Below, in pieces: positions 25,680 to 33,123 of a stretch of 64,000 nt of DNA (positions are counted from its first letter, which is position 1; every line of letters starts with the position of its first letter). Origin of the DNA: Methylibium sp. (GTDB taxonomy: Bacteria; Pseudomonadota; Gammaproteobacteria; Burkholderiales; Burkholderiaceae_C); the NCBI GenBank assembly GCA_013824165.1, contig PNNH01000084.1:1-64000 (forward strand), given 5' to 3'. Under the pieces are notes generated by a model, which was given only the letters and a program-made list of their open reading frames with translations, did not search any database and was not told the DNA's origin. The position numbers were made by a program, and so were the translations under genes.

Positions 25680-26261
25680 ATGAGCATGAGCAAACAGAGA
25701 TTAATGAGGGGCGAGAACGCGGTGGCCGGAGCAGCGGGCACGATCTGGCTGACCGGCCTGTCGGGTGCCGGCAAGAGCACGCTGGCCGAAGGGCTGGCCG
25801 AGCGTTTCGCCGACGACGGGGTGCCGCACTTCATCCTCGACGGGGATACGGTGCGCACCGGCCTGTGCCGCGACCTGGGCTTCAGCGCCGCCGACCGCAA
25901 GGAAAACATCCGCCGCGTGGCCGAGGTGGCCGCGCTGATGAACCGAGCCGGGCTGACGGTGATCTGCGCCCTGATCTCGCCGCTGCTCGAAGACCGCCGC
26001 ATGGCGCGCGAGATCATCGGCGCGGGCCGTTTCGTCGAGGTGCATGTGGCCGCCTCGTTGGAAGTCTGCGAGCAACGCGACCCCAAGGGCCTGTACCGCC
26101 GCGCCCGCGCCGGCGCGATCGCGGACTTCACCGGCATCAGCGCGCCCTACGAGGCGCCGACCGCCGCCGAGCTGGTGGTGGACACCGCCTTGATGGGCAT
26201 TGATGAGGCGGTGACGCGGGTGCATCAGGCTTGGGTGGCGCAGCAGAGCTTGGTGGGCTGA
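25680..26261 (+). CDS. cysC: Adenylyl-sulfate kinase (APS kinase)
   Basis: The 193-residue product phosphorylates APS to PAPS. It has the P-loop GLSGAGKST, the substrate motif [20 protein letters not shown] and [12 protein letters not shown], followed by the C-terminal [11 protein letters not shown] segment, all standard for CysC (about 200 residues). It stands alone: no cysD/cysN sulfate-adenylyltransferase genes are adjacent. The PAPS it makes could serve assimilation or the sulfotransferase at 12890-14470. Start at 25680 (ATG) has a modest ribosome-binding site; 25686 and 25656 are other possible starts. Confidence 0.9.
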   Translation: MSMSKQRLMRGENAVAGAAGTIWLTGLSGAGKSTLAEGLAERFADDGVPHFILDGDTVRTGLCRDLGFSAADRKENIRRVAEVAALMNRAGLTVICALISPLLEDRRMAREIIGAGRFVEVHVAASLEVCEQRDPKGLYRRARAGAIADFTGISAPYEAPTAAELVVDTALMGIDEAVTRVHQAWVAQQSLVG

Positions 26262-26354
26262 GCTGCCGGTGGCGCGATGCTGGGTCGCGCACTGCGGGAC
26301 CTGCGAGCCTGGGTGTGGCATGCTTACGTCCCAGATACCCGAGAGGTGCGAGCG

Positions 26355-26582
26355 ATGTCCTCCCAGCCCGTCGAAGACCTCGCCGCGCAGGCCCTGCGCC
26401 TGCCGCCTGAAGACCGCGCCAAGCTGGTGGAGCGTCTGATTGCCAGCTTCGAGCCCAAGTCGCCAGCGCAGGCCGCATGGCTGGCTCTTGCGCAGAGTCG
26501 CCGCGCCGACGTCAAGGCCGGCAAGACCAGCATGGTTCCAGCTGACGAAGCGCTTGCTCGGGTTCGAGCGCGGCTCGGGTGA
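26355..26582 (+). CDS. Addiction-module antitoxin component
   Basis: The 75-residue product starts MSSQPVEDLAAQALRLPPED and ends with a helical, charged segment. It resembles the small 'addiction module component' family that pairs with RelE/ParE toxins (typical length about 70-80). The ATG at 26355 precedes the conserved part; no strong Shine-Dalgarno is seen. Its stop overlaps the start of the toxin gene (GTGA at 26579-26582), the normal toxin-antitoxin coupling. The toxin is frameshifted, so the antitoxin may now be without an active partner. Confidence 0.7.
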   Translation: MSSQPVEDLAAQALRLPPEDRAKLVERLIASFEPKSPAQAAWLALAQSRRADVKAGKTSMVPADEALARVRARLG

Positions 26583-26874
26583 GCTGCTGGATTCATCCAG
26601 ACGCCGAAGCCGAGCTGGGCGATGCGGCGCTGTGTTACGCAGAGCATGCAAGCCGGCCGGTTGCCGAAGCATTTCTCGCCGAGTTCGAACGGGTACGCGA
26701 TCCTCTCGTGGATAACCCACTGCGCGGCCCCACGGCGACTTCGGGTTCCGCGTCTACCACTTCGACCGATTCCCCTGCACCGTCGTCTACGAAGTCGATG
26801 AACTTGCCGGTCCACAGATCTATGCCATCGCGCATCAGCATCGGGAGCCCGGCTACTGGACTTCGCGCACGTAG
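26579..26874 (+). pseudogene. RelE/ParE-type toxin, frameshifted
   Basis: The reading frame starts with GTG at 26579 and runs through a typical ParE N-terminus (WIHPDAEAELGDAALCYAEH) to NPLRGP near 26731. From there the conserved C-terminal half continues in another frame: HGDFGFRVYHFDRFPCTVVY and later IYAIAHQHREPGYW, ending at a TAG at 26872-26874. One missing C in the run at 26728-26731 explains the shift. Restored length would be about 98 residues, normal for the family. As given, translation would leave frame and produce an unrelated tail. It may be a genuine loss of toxin function or a base-calling error in a homopolymer. Confidence 0.8.
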
Positions 26875-27022
26875 GCTCAAGTGGAGCGAGCAGCCCATCG
26901 CTGCTGACCCGGTGGTGGCATGCGGGCGGTGGTATGTCGCCCGTGCTGAAGGAGCGCTGTGGCGCGCTCGCTTTGCGTAAGTCAAGGAGGAGCCGCCCAG
27001 CGGGCGGCGGGGGACTGCGCCC

Positions 27023-27053
27023 GGGCTCAATCAATCCTTTGGACTGATTGAGC
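27023..27053. terminator. Perfect 10-bp inverted repeat between convergent genes
   Basis: GGCTCAATCA at 27023-27032 pairs perfectly with TGATTGAGCC at 27044-27053 across an 11-nt loop. It lies between the toxin gene (plus) and the dehydrogenase gene (minus), where a two-way terminator would be expected. No T-run follows on either side, so it may act with Rho or serve as a binding site. The stem is AT-richer than its surroundings. Confidence 0.5.
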
Positions 27054-27150
27054 CTGGCAAAGGACTGGGCCAGCGGCCCAGGCATGGAGCAAAGCGAGTG
27101 CGTCGCAGCGCGCCTCGCTCCGTTCGGCGAATGGAGCCCGATGCAGGGCC

Positions 27151-28221
27151 TCAGATCGCGGCCACCAGCCCCGCAATCGCCTCGCCCATCTCCACGGTCG
27201 AGGCGCTGCCGCCTAGGTCGCGCGTGCGCGGGCCGCTTCGCAGCACCTGCTCGATGGCGCGCAGGATGGCGGCGTGCGCGTCGCGGTGGCCCAGGAAGTC
27301 CAGCATCAGCGCTGCCGACCAGATCATCGCCACCGGGTTGGCGATGCCCTGGCCGTAGATGTCGGGTGCCGAGCCGTGCACCGGTTCGAACAGGCTGGGG
27401 AACTTGCGCTCGGGGTTCAGATTGGCCGAGGGCGCCAGGCCGATGGTGCCGGTGGTCGCCGGGCCGAGGTCGGAGAGGATGTCGCCGAATAGATTGCTGG
27501 CCACCACCACGTCGAAGCGCTGCGGCTGCAGCACGAAGCGGGCGCTGAGGATGTCGATGTGTTGCTTGTCCACGGTGACACCCGGATAGTCGGCATGCAG
27601 CGCATCGGCGCGGCCGTCCCACCAGGGCATGCTGATGGCAATGCCGTTGCTCTTGGTGGCCACCGTCAGGTGCTGGCGCGCGCGGCCTTTCGCCAGCTCG
27701 AAGGCGTACTTCAGAACGCGGTCGGTGCCGAAGCGGCTGAACACCGATTCCTGGATCACGATCTCGCGCTCGGTGCCGGCGTACATCACGCCGCCGAGGT
27801 TGGTGTATTCGCCTTCGGTGTTCTCGCGCACCACCAGATAGTCGATCTCGCCGGGCTTGCGGTTCGCCAAGGGGCAGGGCACGCCCTCGAACAGGCGCAC
27901 CGGGCGCAGATTGATGTACTGATCGAACTCGCGGCGGAACTTCAAGAGCGAGCCCCACAGCGAGACATGGTCGGGCACCGTGGCCGGCCAGCCGACCGCG
28001 CCGAACAGCAGCGCGTCCTTGCCTTGCAGCTGCGCCTTCCAGTCGGCGGGCATCATCTCGCCATGCTGCAGGTAGTAGTCGCAGCTGGCCCATTCGACCG
28101 GCGTGAACTCCAGTGCGATGTCAAAACGTCGCGCCGCGGCGTCCAGCACGCGCAGGCCTTCGGGCATCACTTCCTTGCCAATGCCATCGCCGGGGATGAC
28201 GGCGATCTTGTGAGCTTTCAT
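27151..28221 (-). CDS. Tartrate dehydrogenase/D-malate dehydrogenase (decarboxylating)
   Basis: The 356-residue product belongs to the isocitrate/isopropylmalate dehydrogenase family: N-terminal IAVIPGDGIGKEVMPEGLRV, the substrate motif RPVRLFEGV, and the YLVVRENTEGEY segment. The C-terminal PVHGSAPDIYGQGIANPVA holds the NAD pocket. The combination and 356-residue length fit the TtuC/DmlA branch, which oxidises tartrate, D-malate or related 2-hydroxy acids. LeuB relatives usually lie in leucine operons, which is not so here. The start (MKAHKIAV) at 28221 is clear. It is divergent from a Crp/Fnr regulator that may control it. Confidence 0.88.
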   Translation of the reverse strand: MKAHKIAVIPGDGIGKEVMPEGLRVLDAAARRFDIALEFTPVEWASCDYYLQHGEMMPADWKAQLQGKDALLFGAVGWPATVPDHVSLWGSLLKFRREFDQYINLRPVRLFEGVPCPLANRKPGEIDYLVVRENTEGEYTNLGGVMYAGTEREIVIQESVFSRFGTDRVLKYAFELAKGRARQHLTVATKSNGIAISMPWWDGRADALHADYPGVTVDKQHIDILSARFVLQPQRFDVVVASNLFGDILSDLGPATTGTIGLAPSANLNPERKFPSLFEPVHGSAPDIYGQGIANPVAMIWSAALMLDFLGHRDAHAAILRAIEQVLRSGPRTRDLGGSASTVEMGEAIAGLVAAI

Positions 28222-28343
28222 GGGTTGAACTCCTGCTGGTTTTTGCGTTGCTGCGCGCGCATGCTCCGATCAGGACAGGCCCGTCGTGGCATCGCAGCGC
28301 TCTCCTGCCGATTCTCGCGGTGGGTCGACAGGCTGCGTGCGAG

Positions 28344-28372
28344 TTGTGAACATAAGTGACCAACGATATAGG
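28344..28372 (+). promoter_or_regulatory. Candidate sigma-70 promoter for the Crp/Fnr gene
   Basis: A TTGTGA (28344-28349) and a TATAGG (28367-28372) are separated by exactly 17 nt, 68 nt before the ATG at 28440. The spacer contains GTGACCAA, which with the leading TTGTG gives a loose two-fold symmetry of Crp/Fnr boxes (TTG near one end, CAA near the other). Autoregulation is possible but inferred. Confidence 0.4.
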
Positions 28373-28439
28373 GCAGTAGAATCCCTGACACCACGTCGGT
28401 TGCTTCGAACGCGGCAGCTCTCGGGCGCCGCTCCCCGCC

Positions 28440-29168
28440 ATGTCCGTGATACCGCTGTACAGCAAGGACTCGCGCCACCCGCAGTCCGCGGTCTGCGCCG
28501 CCTGCGAGGTGCGCCGTTCAGCCTTGTTCGGCGCGCTCGATGAGCAGGGGCTGGAGCGCATCCATGCGCATATTGCCGGTCCGCAGCTGGCCGCGGATGA
28601 GCGCATCTATGACCGTGGTGACAAGGGCGTGGCGGTCTACACGGTGCGATCGGGCGTGGTGCGATTCGAACGTGTCACCGAGCGCGGCGACCGCCGCATC
28701 GTGCGCCTGGCCGGCCGCGGCGACCTGATCGGTCAGGAGGCCCTGCTGGGCCGGCCCTACGCGGACGAAGCGATTGCCTGCACGGCGCTGGAGCTGTGCC
28801 GCATTCCCTGCAGCCTGGTGGACAGCCTGGGCGAGCAGCAGACGCCCTTGATGCGCGAGCTGATGCAGCGCTGGCAGAGCGCGCTCGATGATGCCGAGAC
28901 CTGGGTCGCCGATCTGGCCACCGGGCCGGCGCGGCGCCGCGTGCTGCGCCTGCTGATGCGCCTGTCCACGCATGCGGATACCGATGGCGTGATCTGGCTG
29001 CCGCGGCGCGAGGAGATCGGTGCGATGCTGGACATGACCATCGAAACGGCCAGCCGGCTGATCAGCCAGCTCAGGCGCGACGGCGTGCTTGAGATCCTTC
29101 CCGGTCGCTCGGCCCGCATAGACCGTCAGGCGCTGGAGCAGGCGGCGCGCCTGCAGGACGAAGTCTGA
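28440..29168 (+). CDS. Crp/Fnr-family transcriptional regulator
   Basis: The 242-residue product has a cyclic-nucleotide-type beta-barrel domain (about residues 30-140), a dimer helix and a C-terminal winged helix (about residues 165-235) with EEIGAMLDMTIETASRLISQ. The N-terminus holds Cys19 and Cys22 (CAAC), the first pair of the FNR iron-sulfur site. FNR's third N-terminal cysteine is absent; further cysteines lie at 114, 120 and 124. It is divergent from the tartrate dehydrogenase gene. The effector is uncertain: oxygen or redox sensing by a partial cluster, or another ligand. Confidence 0.88.
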   Translation: MSVIPLYSKDSRHPQSAVCAACEVRRSALFGALDEQGLERIHAHIAGPQLAADERIYDRGDKGVAVYTVRSGVVRFERVTERGDRRIVRLAGRGDLIGQEALLGRPYADEAIACTALELCRIPCSLVDSLGEQQTPLMRELMQRWQSALDDAETWVADLATGPARRRVLRLLMRLSTHADTDGVIWLPRREEIGAMLDMTIETASRLISQLRRDGVLEILPGRSARIDRQALEQAARLQDEV

Positions 29169-29215
29169 GCGGCGACGGTTCTTGAGCCGTGCACCCGCCG
29201 GCCAGGCCGTTTTCT

Positions 29216-30034
29216 TCAGCCGGTGCCGCTGATCCAGCCCAGCGCCCGCGCCAGCATCAGCGCAGCCACGAGCGCCAACAGGGCGGCAAAGCCCCGCCTC
29301 AGCGTGGACGCCGGAAGACGCTTGGCCAGGCGCCGCCCCAGCACCAAGGCCAGCATGGCAGCGGCACCGAAGCGCAGCGCCAGGGCCCAGTCCATGCTGC
29401 CATGCCCGCTGGCGGCCAGCACGCCACTGAGCGAGGCCAGCGCGATCACGGCCAGCGAGGTGGCAGTGATGCTGCGCAGGTCCAGATCCGAATAACGCGA
29501 CAGCGCCGGCACGATGACGAAACCGCCACCCACCCCCAGCAGGCCGGTCAGCAGGCCGGACAGCAGGCCGGTCAGCGTCAGCATTGCGGCGCAGGGCGGC
29601 GTCCAGCGCAGCCGGCCTTGCGCCGGGTCGAGCTTGCAGGGCGGCGCGGGACGCGTATCCATGGCGGTAGCATCCTGGCGCTGTGCCATGCGCCAGGCGC
29701 TGAACAGCAGCACGCCGGCAAAGCCGAGCATCAAGGGTTTTGGCGGCAGCTGGTGCGCCAGCCAGACGCCCAGCGGCGCCATCGCCATGGCCACCAGGCC
29801 GATAAGCGCGGCGGCACGGTAGCGAACCACGCCTTCGCGCAGCCCCAGCAGCGCGCCCAGGGCGGCTGCCGCGCCCACCGCGATCAGCGCCACCGGCGCG
29901 GCCTCCTGCACGCTGAGATGCAGGCCGAAGATCAGCAGCGGCACGGCCAGCACGCCACCGCCGGCACCGGTCAGCGCCATGATCAGGCCGACGCCGCCGC
30001 CGAGCAGCAGGGGGAGCAGGGTGTCCAGCAGCAT
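29216..30034 (-). CDS. TauE/SafE-family membrane permease
   Basis: The 272-residue product has about eight membrane segments in two similar halves. Each half begins with a glycine-rich motif, LTGAGGGVLAVPLL near residue 22 and LLGVGGGFVIVPAL near residue 165, which is the mark of the sulfite/organosulfonate exporter family (TauE/SafE). The cargo of a given member is rarely known. The gene starts 15 nt after the Lgt-like/TlpA gene and closes a four-gene minus-strand run with DUF3422 and a small membrane protein, pointing to membrane or redox roles. Confidence 0.88.
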   Translation of the reverse strand: MLLDTLLPLLLGGGVGLIMALTGAGGGVLAVPLLIFGLHLSVQEAAPVALIAVGAAAALGALLGLREGVVRYRAAALIGLVAMAMAPLGVWLAHQLPPKPLMLGFAGVLLFSAWRMAQRQDATAMDTRPAPPCKLDPAQGRLRWTPPCAAMLTLTGLLSGLLTGLLGVGGGFVIVPALSRYSDLDLRSITATSLAVIALASLSGVLAASGHGSMDWALALRFGAAAMLALVLGRRLAKRLPASTLRRGFAALLALVAALMLARALGWISGTG

Positions 30035-30049
30035 GGTTGGCGGCGTCGT

Positions 30050-30886
30050 TCAGGGGCGCAACAGGCGCAGCCGGCTTTGCAGCGCGGCGGCGTTCAGCAC
30101 ACCCAGATGCGCATCGACCAGGCGGCCCTGTGCGTCGTAGAAGAAGGTGCTGGGCAGGCCGGTCGAACCGAGTGCCGGCCCCAGCTGCGAGCCGGCGTCC
30201 AGCAGCACCTCAGGCAGCTGCAGCTGCTGACTTTTCATGTACGCGCTCACCGTCGCTGCCGACTCCCCCTGGTTGACGAACAGAAAGCCGACGCCGCTGT
30301 CGCGCTGGGCCGCCGCCGCCAGCACCGGCATCTCGGCACGGCAGGGGCCGCACCAGCTGGCCCACAGATTGATCACCAGCGGCCGGCCGCGCGCCGCCTC
30401 GGTCAAGGTTAGGCTGCGGCCATCGGCCAGGGCCTGCAAGGGCAGATCGGGTAGCGGGCGCTGCTGCTGCAGGCCTAGCGCCACCGAGCCCACCTGCCAG
30501 ACCAGCAGGCCGGCCGCGGCACTGCCGGCCAGCGTGCGTCGCAGGTCCGGGCTGCGCCAGCCGCGCCACAGCAGCCAGGCCAGCCCTGCGGCCACGCCCG
30601 CACCGGCTTGCCAGCCGCCATCGCGCACATCCAGAGCCGACCAGGGCGTGGCCAGATAGGCCGGCGCGTTCAAGCCCAGATGGGCCAGCCTAGCCACCAG
30701 CAGCCCGACGAAGCCGGCGTTCAGCAGGGCTTGGCTGGCCGATTCGGCCGCGGCTTTGCGGACCTCGGCGTCGGCCGGTAGGCGGCGCGCCAGACGGCCG
30801 GCCAGCCAGCTGGCGCCCCACAGGCTCAGCAACAGCAGCAGCGGTGTGCTTGGCAGGGCCACCGGCCCGATCTGTATGGCCAGCAT
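30050..30886 (-). CDS. Lgt-like membrane domain fused to TlpA thioredoxin domain
   Basis: The 278-residue product has two parts. Residues about 1-140 hold four or five hydrophobic segments; the opening IQIGPVALPSTPLLLLLSLW resembles the start of prolipoprotein diacylglyceryl transferase (Lgt), but the conserved Lgt catalytic residues further on are not present. Residues about 150-278 form a periplasmic thioredoxin-fold domain with the active site WCGPC (NLWASWCGPCRAEM) and the LPSTFFYD cis-proline motif, typical of TlpA/ResA thiol-disulfide reductases. It lies 13 nt after DUF3422 and 15 nt before TauE/SafE. A redox role at the membrane is likely. Confidence 0.8.
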   Translation of the reverse strand: MLAIQIGPVALPSTPLLLLLSLWGASWLAGRLARRLPADAEVRKAAAESASQALLNAGFVGLLVARLAHLGLNAPAYLATPWSALDVRDGGWQAGAGVAAGLAWLLWRGWRSPDLRRTLAGSAAAGLLVWQVGSVALGLQQQRPLPDLPLQALADGRSLTLTEAARGRPLVINLWASWCGPCRAEMPVLAAAAQRDSGVGFLFVNQGESAATVSAYMKSQQLQLPEVLLDAGSQLGPALGSTGLPSTFFYDAQGRLVDAHLGVLNAAALQSRLRLLRP

Positions 30887-30899
30887 GCCGGTCGCAGCC

Positions 30900-32225
30900 T
30901 CAGTGGTTCAGCCGGGCATGCACCCGCTGCGTGGCTTTCCAGACACCCCACAGCACCAGCGGGATCAAGGCGCCGGTGGTGATCTCGGGATTCAGCGGTA
31001 GGCCGGCCGACTTCAGCGCCTTGACGCCATACAGCAGCAGGCTGACGACGTAGTAGGAGATGGCGGCGATCGACAGACCTTCCACGGTGGACTGCAGCTG
31101 CAGCTGCAGGTCCTGGCCGCGCGTCAGCTTGGCCAGCAGCTGCTGGTTCTGGGTTTCGGTGGCGATGTCGACGCGCGTGCGCAGCAGCGCACTGGCGCGC
31201 TCGATGCGCTGCGACAGCGAGGCCAGCCGCGCCGAGGTGGCCACCACGGTGGCGATGGCCGGGGACAGGCGGCGCTGCATGAACTCGCCGATGGTCTGCG
31301 TGCCCGGGATGGGCTTCTCGCGCAACTCGGCGATGCGCTGGCGCACCAGCGCGTCATAGGCCTGGGTGGCCGAGAAACGGTAGAGGTGCTGGGCGGTGGC
31401 GCGCTCGACGCCGGCCGCCACATGGATCAGGCTGTCCAGCAGCTCGGCTTCAGAATCCTGGCGGGCCTCCAGCTTGGCGGTGACCTCAGCCAGCGCCGCT
31501 TCCGATTCGGCCAGCATCGGCGCCAGCGCCTTGGCCACCGGCAGGCCGCGCAGCGCCATCAGGCGGTAGATCTCCAGCTCCAGCAGGCGCTGCGAGACGC
31601 GGCCGGCGCGGGTTTCGCTGGTGCCCGGCGGTGCGATCACCAGCATGCGCTCGAAGCCGCTGGGCATCAGGCGGAAGTTGGTGACCGCCATCGAGTGGCC
31701 GTTGCCCAGCATCGAGGCCACCACGGTGCGGCCGCCGAACCACTGCTGCGCCAGCGCCAGTGCGGCATGTGGGTCGCTGATGTCATGCTCCAGCATCACC
31801 AGCTTGACGGCTGCCACGGTGCGGCCGGGGATCTCGCGCAGCCAGCTGGCATCCAGCGCCAGGCTGGACAGCAGCTCCGGGTCGCTGGCGCCCAATGCGG
31901 CCTGCTGCGGCAAGGGTTGAACCAGCGAGTAGCGGGTGAACTCGCTGTGGCGTTCCCACTTAAGCGTCAGCCCGTCCAGGCGCAGGCGCAGAAAGTTGTC
32001 GGCCAGTTCGGCGGGCTGCAGCCCGTCCTGCCCGGGCAGGCGGCGCAGATGGGCGCACTCGTCCTCGCGGCTCACGCCTTCGTTGAGCACGGCCACCAGC
32101 ACCACCAGCGCTGGCAGGCGGATTCGGGCCGAGGGGCGGGCGTGGACCTCGTTGTGCAGCAGGCCGCGCAACGCATCGTCGGGCGGCAGGCTGGAGGGAC
32201 TCGGGGCGATGGGGTCAGCAGACAT
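30900..32225 (-). CDS. DUF3422 family membrane protein
   Basis: The 441-residue product begins MSADPIAPSPSSLPPDDALR, has a conserved LLHNEVHARPSARIRLPA region near residue 22, a long cytoplasmic body with helical segments, and two C-terminal membrane helices (about residues 385-430). This matches the DUF3422 family (about 420-440 residues), whose role is unknown. The ATG at 32225 is chosen; the open frame extends upstream through unlikely sequence. It is in a minus-strand run with a small membrane protein upstream and the TlpA fusion downstream. Confidence 0.85.
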   Translation of the reverse strand: MSADPIAPSPSSLPPDDALRGLLHNEVHARPSARIRLPALVVLVAVLNEGVSREDECAHLRRLPGQDGLQPAELADNFLRLRLDGLTLKWERHSEFTRYSLVQPLPQQAALGASDPELLSSLALDASWLREIPGRTVAAVKLVMLEHDISDPHAALALAQQWFGGRTVVASMLGNGHSMAVTNFRLMPSGFERMLVIAPPGTSETRAGRVSQRLLELEIYRLMALRGLPVAKALAPMLAESEAALAEVTAKLEARQDSEAELLDSLIHVAAGVERATAQHLYRFSATQAYDALVRQRIAELREKPIPGTQTIGEFMQRRLSPAIATVVATSARLASLSQRIERASALLRTRVDIATETQNQQLLAKLTRGQDLQLQLQSTVEGLSIAAISYYVVSLLLYGVKALKSAGLPLNPEITTGALIPLVLWGVWKATQRVHARLNH

Positions 32226-32278
32226 GGGGGCGCGGAAGCTGGCCAGGACGGCCCCGAGTATCGGTGCTAGGCGGCGCG

Positions 32279-32587
32279 TCAGCGCAGCGTGCCGCGCGAG
32301 CGCATCAGCCCGAAGCCCACCAGCGCGGCCAGCAGGGCCAGAGACAGCCCGGCGATGGGCTGGTTCAAGGTGGCCTGGCCCAGTTCCGGCGAGACGGCCA
32401 GAGCCGCCGCGACGGCCCAGCCGCCGGCCAGCAGCGCCAGGCTCAGCCCGCCGGTTTGGCTCGCTGCAATGCGGCGCACGGCGCTCAGCATCATCACGGC
32501 CCACAGCAGGGCGGCCACCGTCAACAGCGGCCAGGTGCCCAGTGCCAGATCCCATCCAGCATCGAGCAGGTTCACGATCACATTCAT
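32279..32587 (-). CDS. Small membrane protein of unknown function (102 aa)
   Basis: The 102-residue product (MNVIVNLLDAGWDLALGTWP at the start) has about three hydrophobic segments and a short basic C-terminus (MRSRGTLR). I do not know the family. The ATG at 32587 gives a compact membrane protein; an upstream ATG at 32632 adds a basic stretch of low likelihood. It is followed by DUF3422 after 53 nt on the same strand. The codon bias is in line with neighbours. Confidence 0.6.
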   Translation of the reverse strand: MNVIVNLLDAGWDLALGTWPLLTVAALLWAVMMLSAVRRIAASQTGGLSLALLAGGWAVAAALAVSPELGQATLNQPIAGLSLALLAALVGFGLMRSRGTLR

Positions 32588-32752
32588 CCCAGACTCCGAC
32601 AACAGTCCGCGGCAAGGCCGGCGGGGCAGCAAGCAGTTCGAAGGGCAGGACTATGCGTGCAAAGCCGCTGGCGGGCGTTGATCTGCATCATCCGGCCCAG
32701 GGCAGCCGGTCGCGCAGAATCGCCGGATCGTGAATCTTTGCCGCCAAATTCG

Positions 32753-33103
32753 ATGAATCCGCCCGATACCGACGAGCTGCAGCGCTGGCTGGCCGCCGAG
32801 ATCGCGCGCCTCGAAGCGCGTCTGCAGGGGCAGGGGCCGGTCTGCCAGCTCGACCGGCAAAACGCCAGTCCGCCCAGTCTCAAAGCCGATGAAGGACGCT
32901 ATGCGGTCTTGCGCCGGGCGGCACGCTTGAACGAGCGCGCCGATGCCGTGCCGGCCTTGCAGGCCGAAGCCGCCAAGGCGCAGGCTTTCCTTGCCAGCGA
33001 CACCGGCCTGGGGCGCGATCCGGTCTGGCGGGCCTATCACGCGGCCGTGCTGGCCGCGGTGGAGGAACTGCTGCGGCGCTGGCCGGCGGCGCCACCGGCC
33101 TGA
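32753..33103 (+). CDS. Small soluble protein of unknown function (116 aa)
   Basis: The 116-residue product starts MNPPDTDELQRWLAAEIARL and is charged and helical throughout, rich in Ala, Arg and Glu, with no membrane segment. The helical heptad pattern suggests a small coiled-coil or bundle. It lies between two minus-strand genes and its stop codon is inside the inverted repeat it shares with the convergent chemoreceptor gene. A real gene is likely from codon bias; the role is unknown. Confidence 0.6.
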   Translation: MNPPDTDELQRWLAAEIARLEARLQGQGPVCQLDRQNASPPSLKADEGRYAVLRRAARLNERADAVPALQAEAAKAQAFLASDTGLGRDPVWRAYHAAVLAAVEELLRRWPAAPPA

Positions 33104-33123
33104 GCGAGCGCCCGCGGCTCAGG
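33099..33123. terminator. Inverted repeat holding both stop codons of a convergent pair
   Basis: CCTGAGC at 33099-33105 and GCTCAGG at 33117-33123 are perfect inverted copies (7 bp, 11-nt GC-rich loop). The TGA of the plus-strand gene (33101-33103) and the TGA of the chemoreceptor gene (33119-33121) lie within the arms. It would form the same hairpin in both transcripts. There is no T-run. Confidence 0.55.

Noticed and set aside
26875-27150. Remains of another gene after the frameshifted toxin
   Set aside because: No frame showed a recognisable protein; apart from the inverted repeat the stretch appears to be non-coding.
29168-29216. Rho-independent terminator between the Crp/Fnr gene and TauE/SafE
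   Set aside because: GGCCAGGCCGTTTTCTT has T's but its stem would need a 1-nt loop or shrink to 3 bp, too weak.
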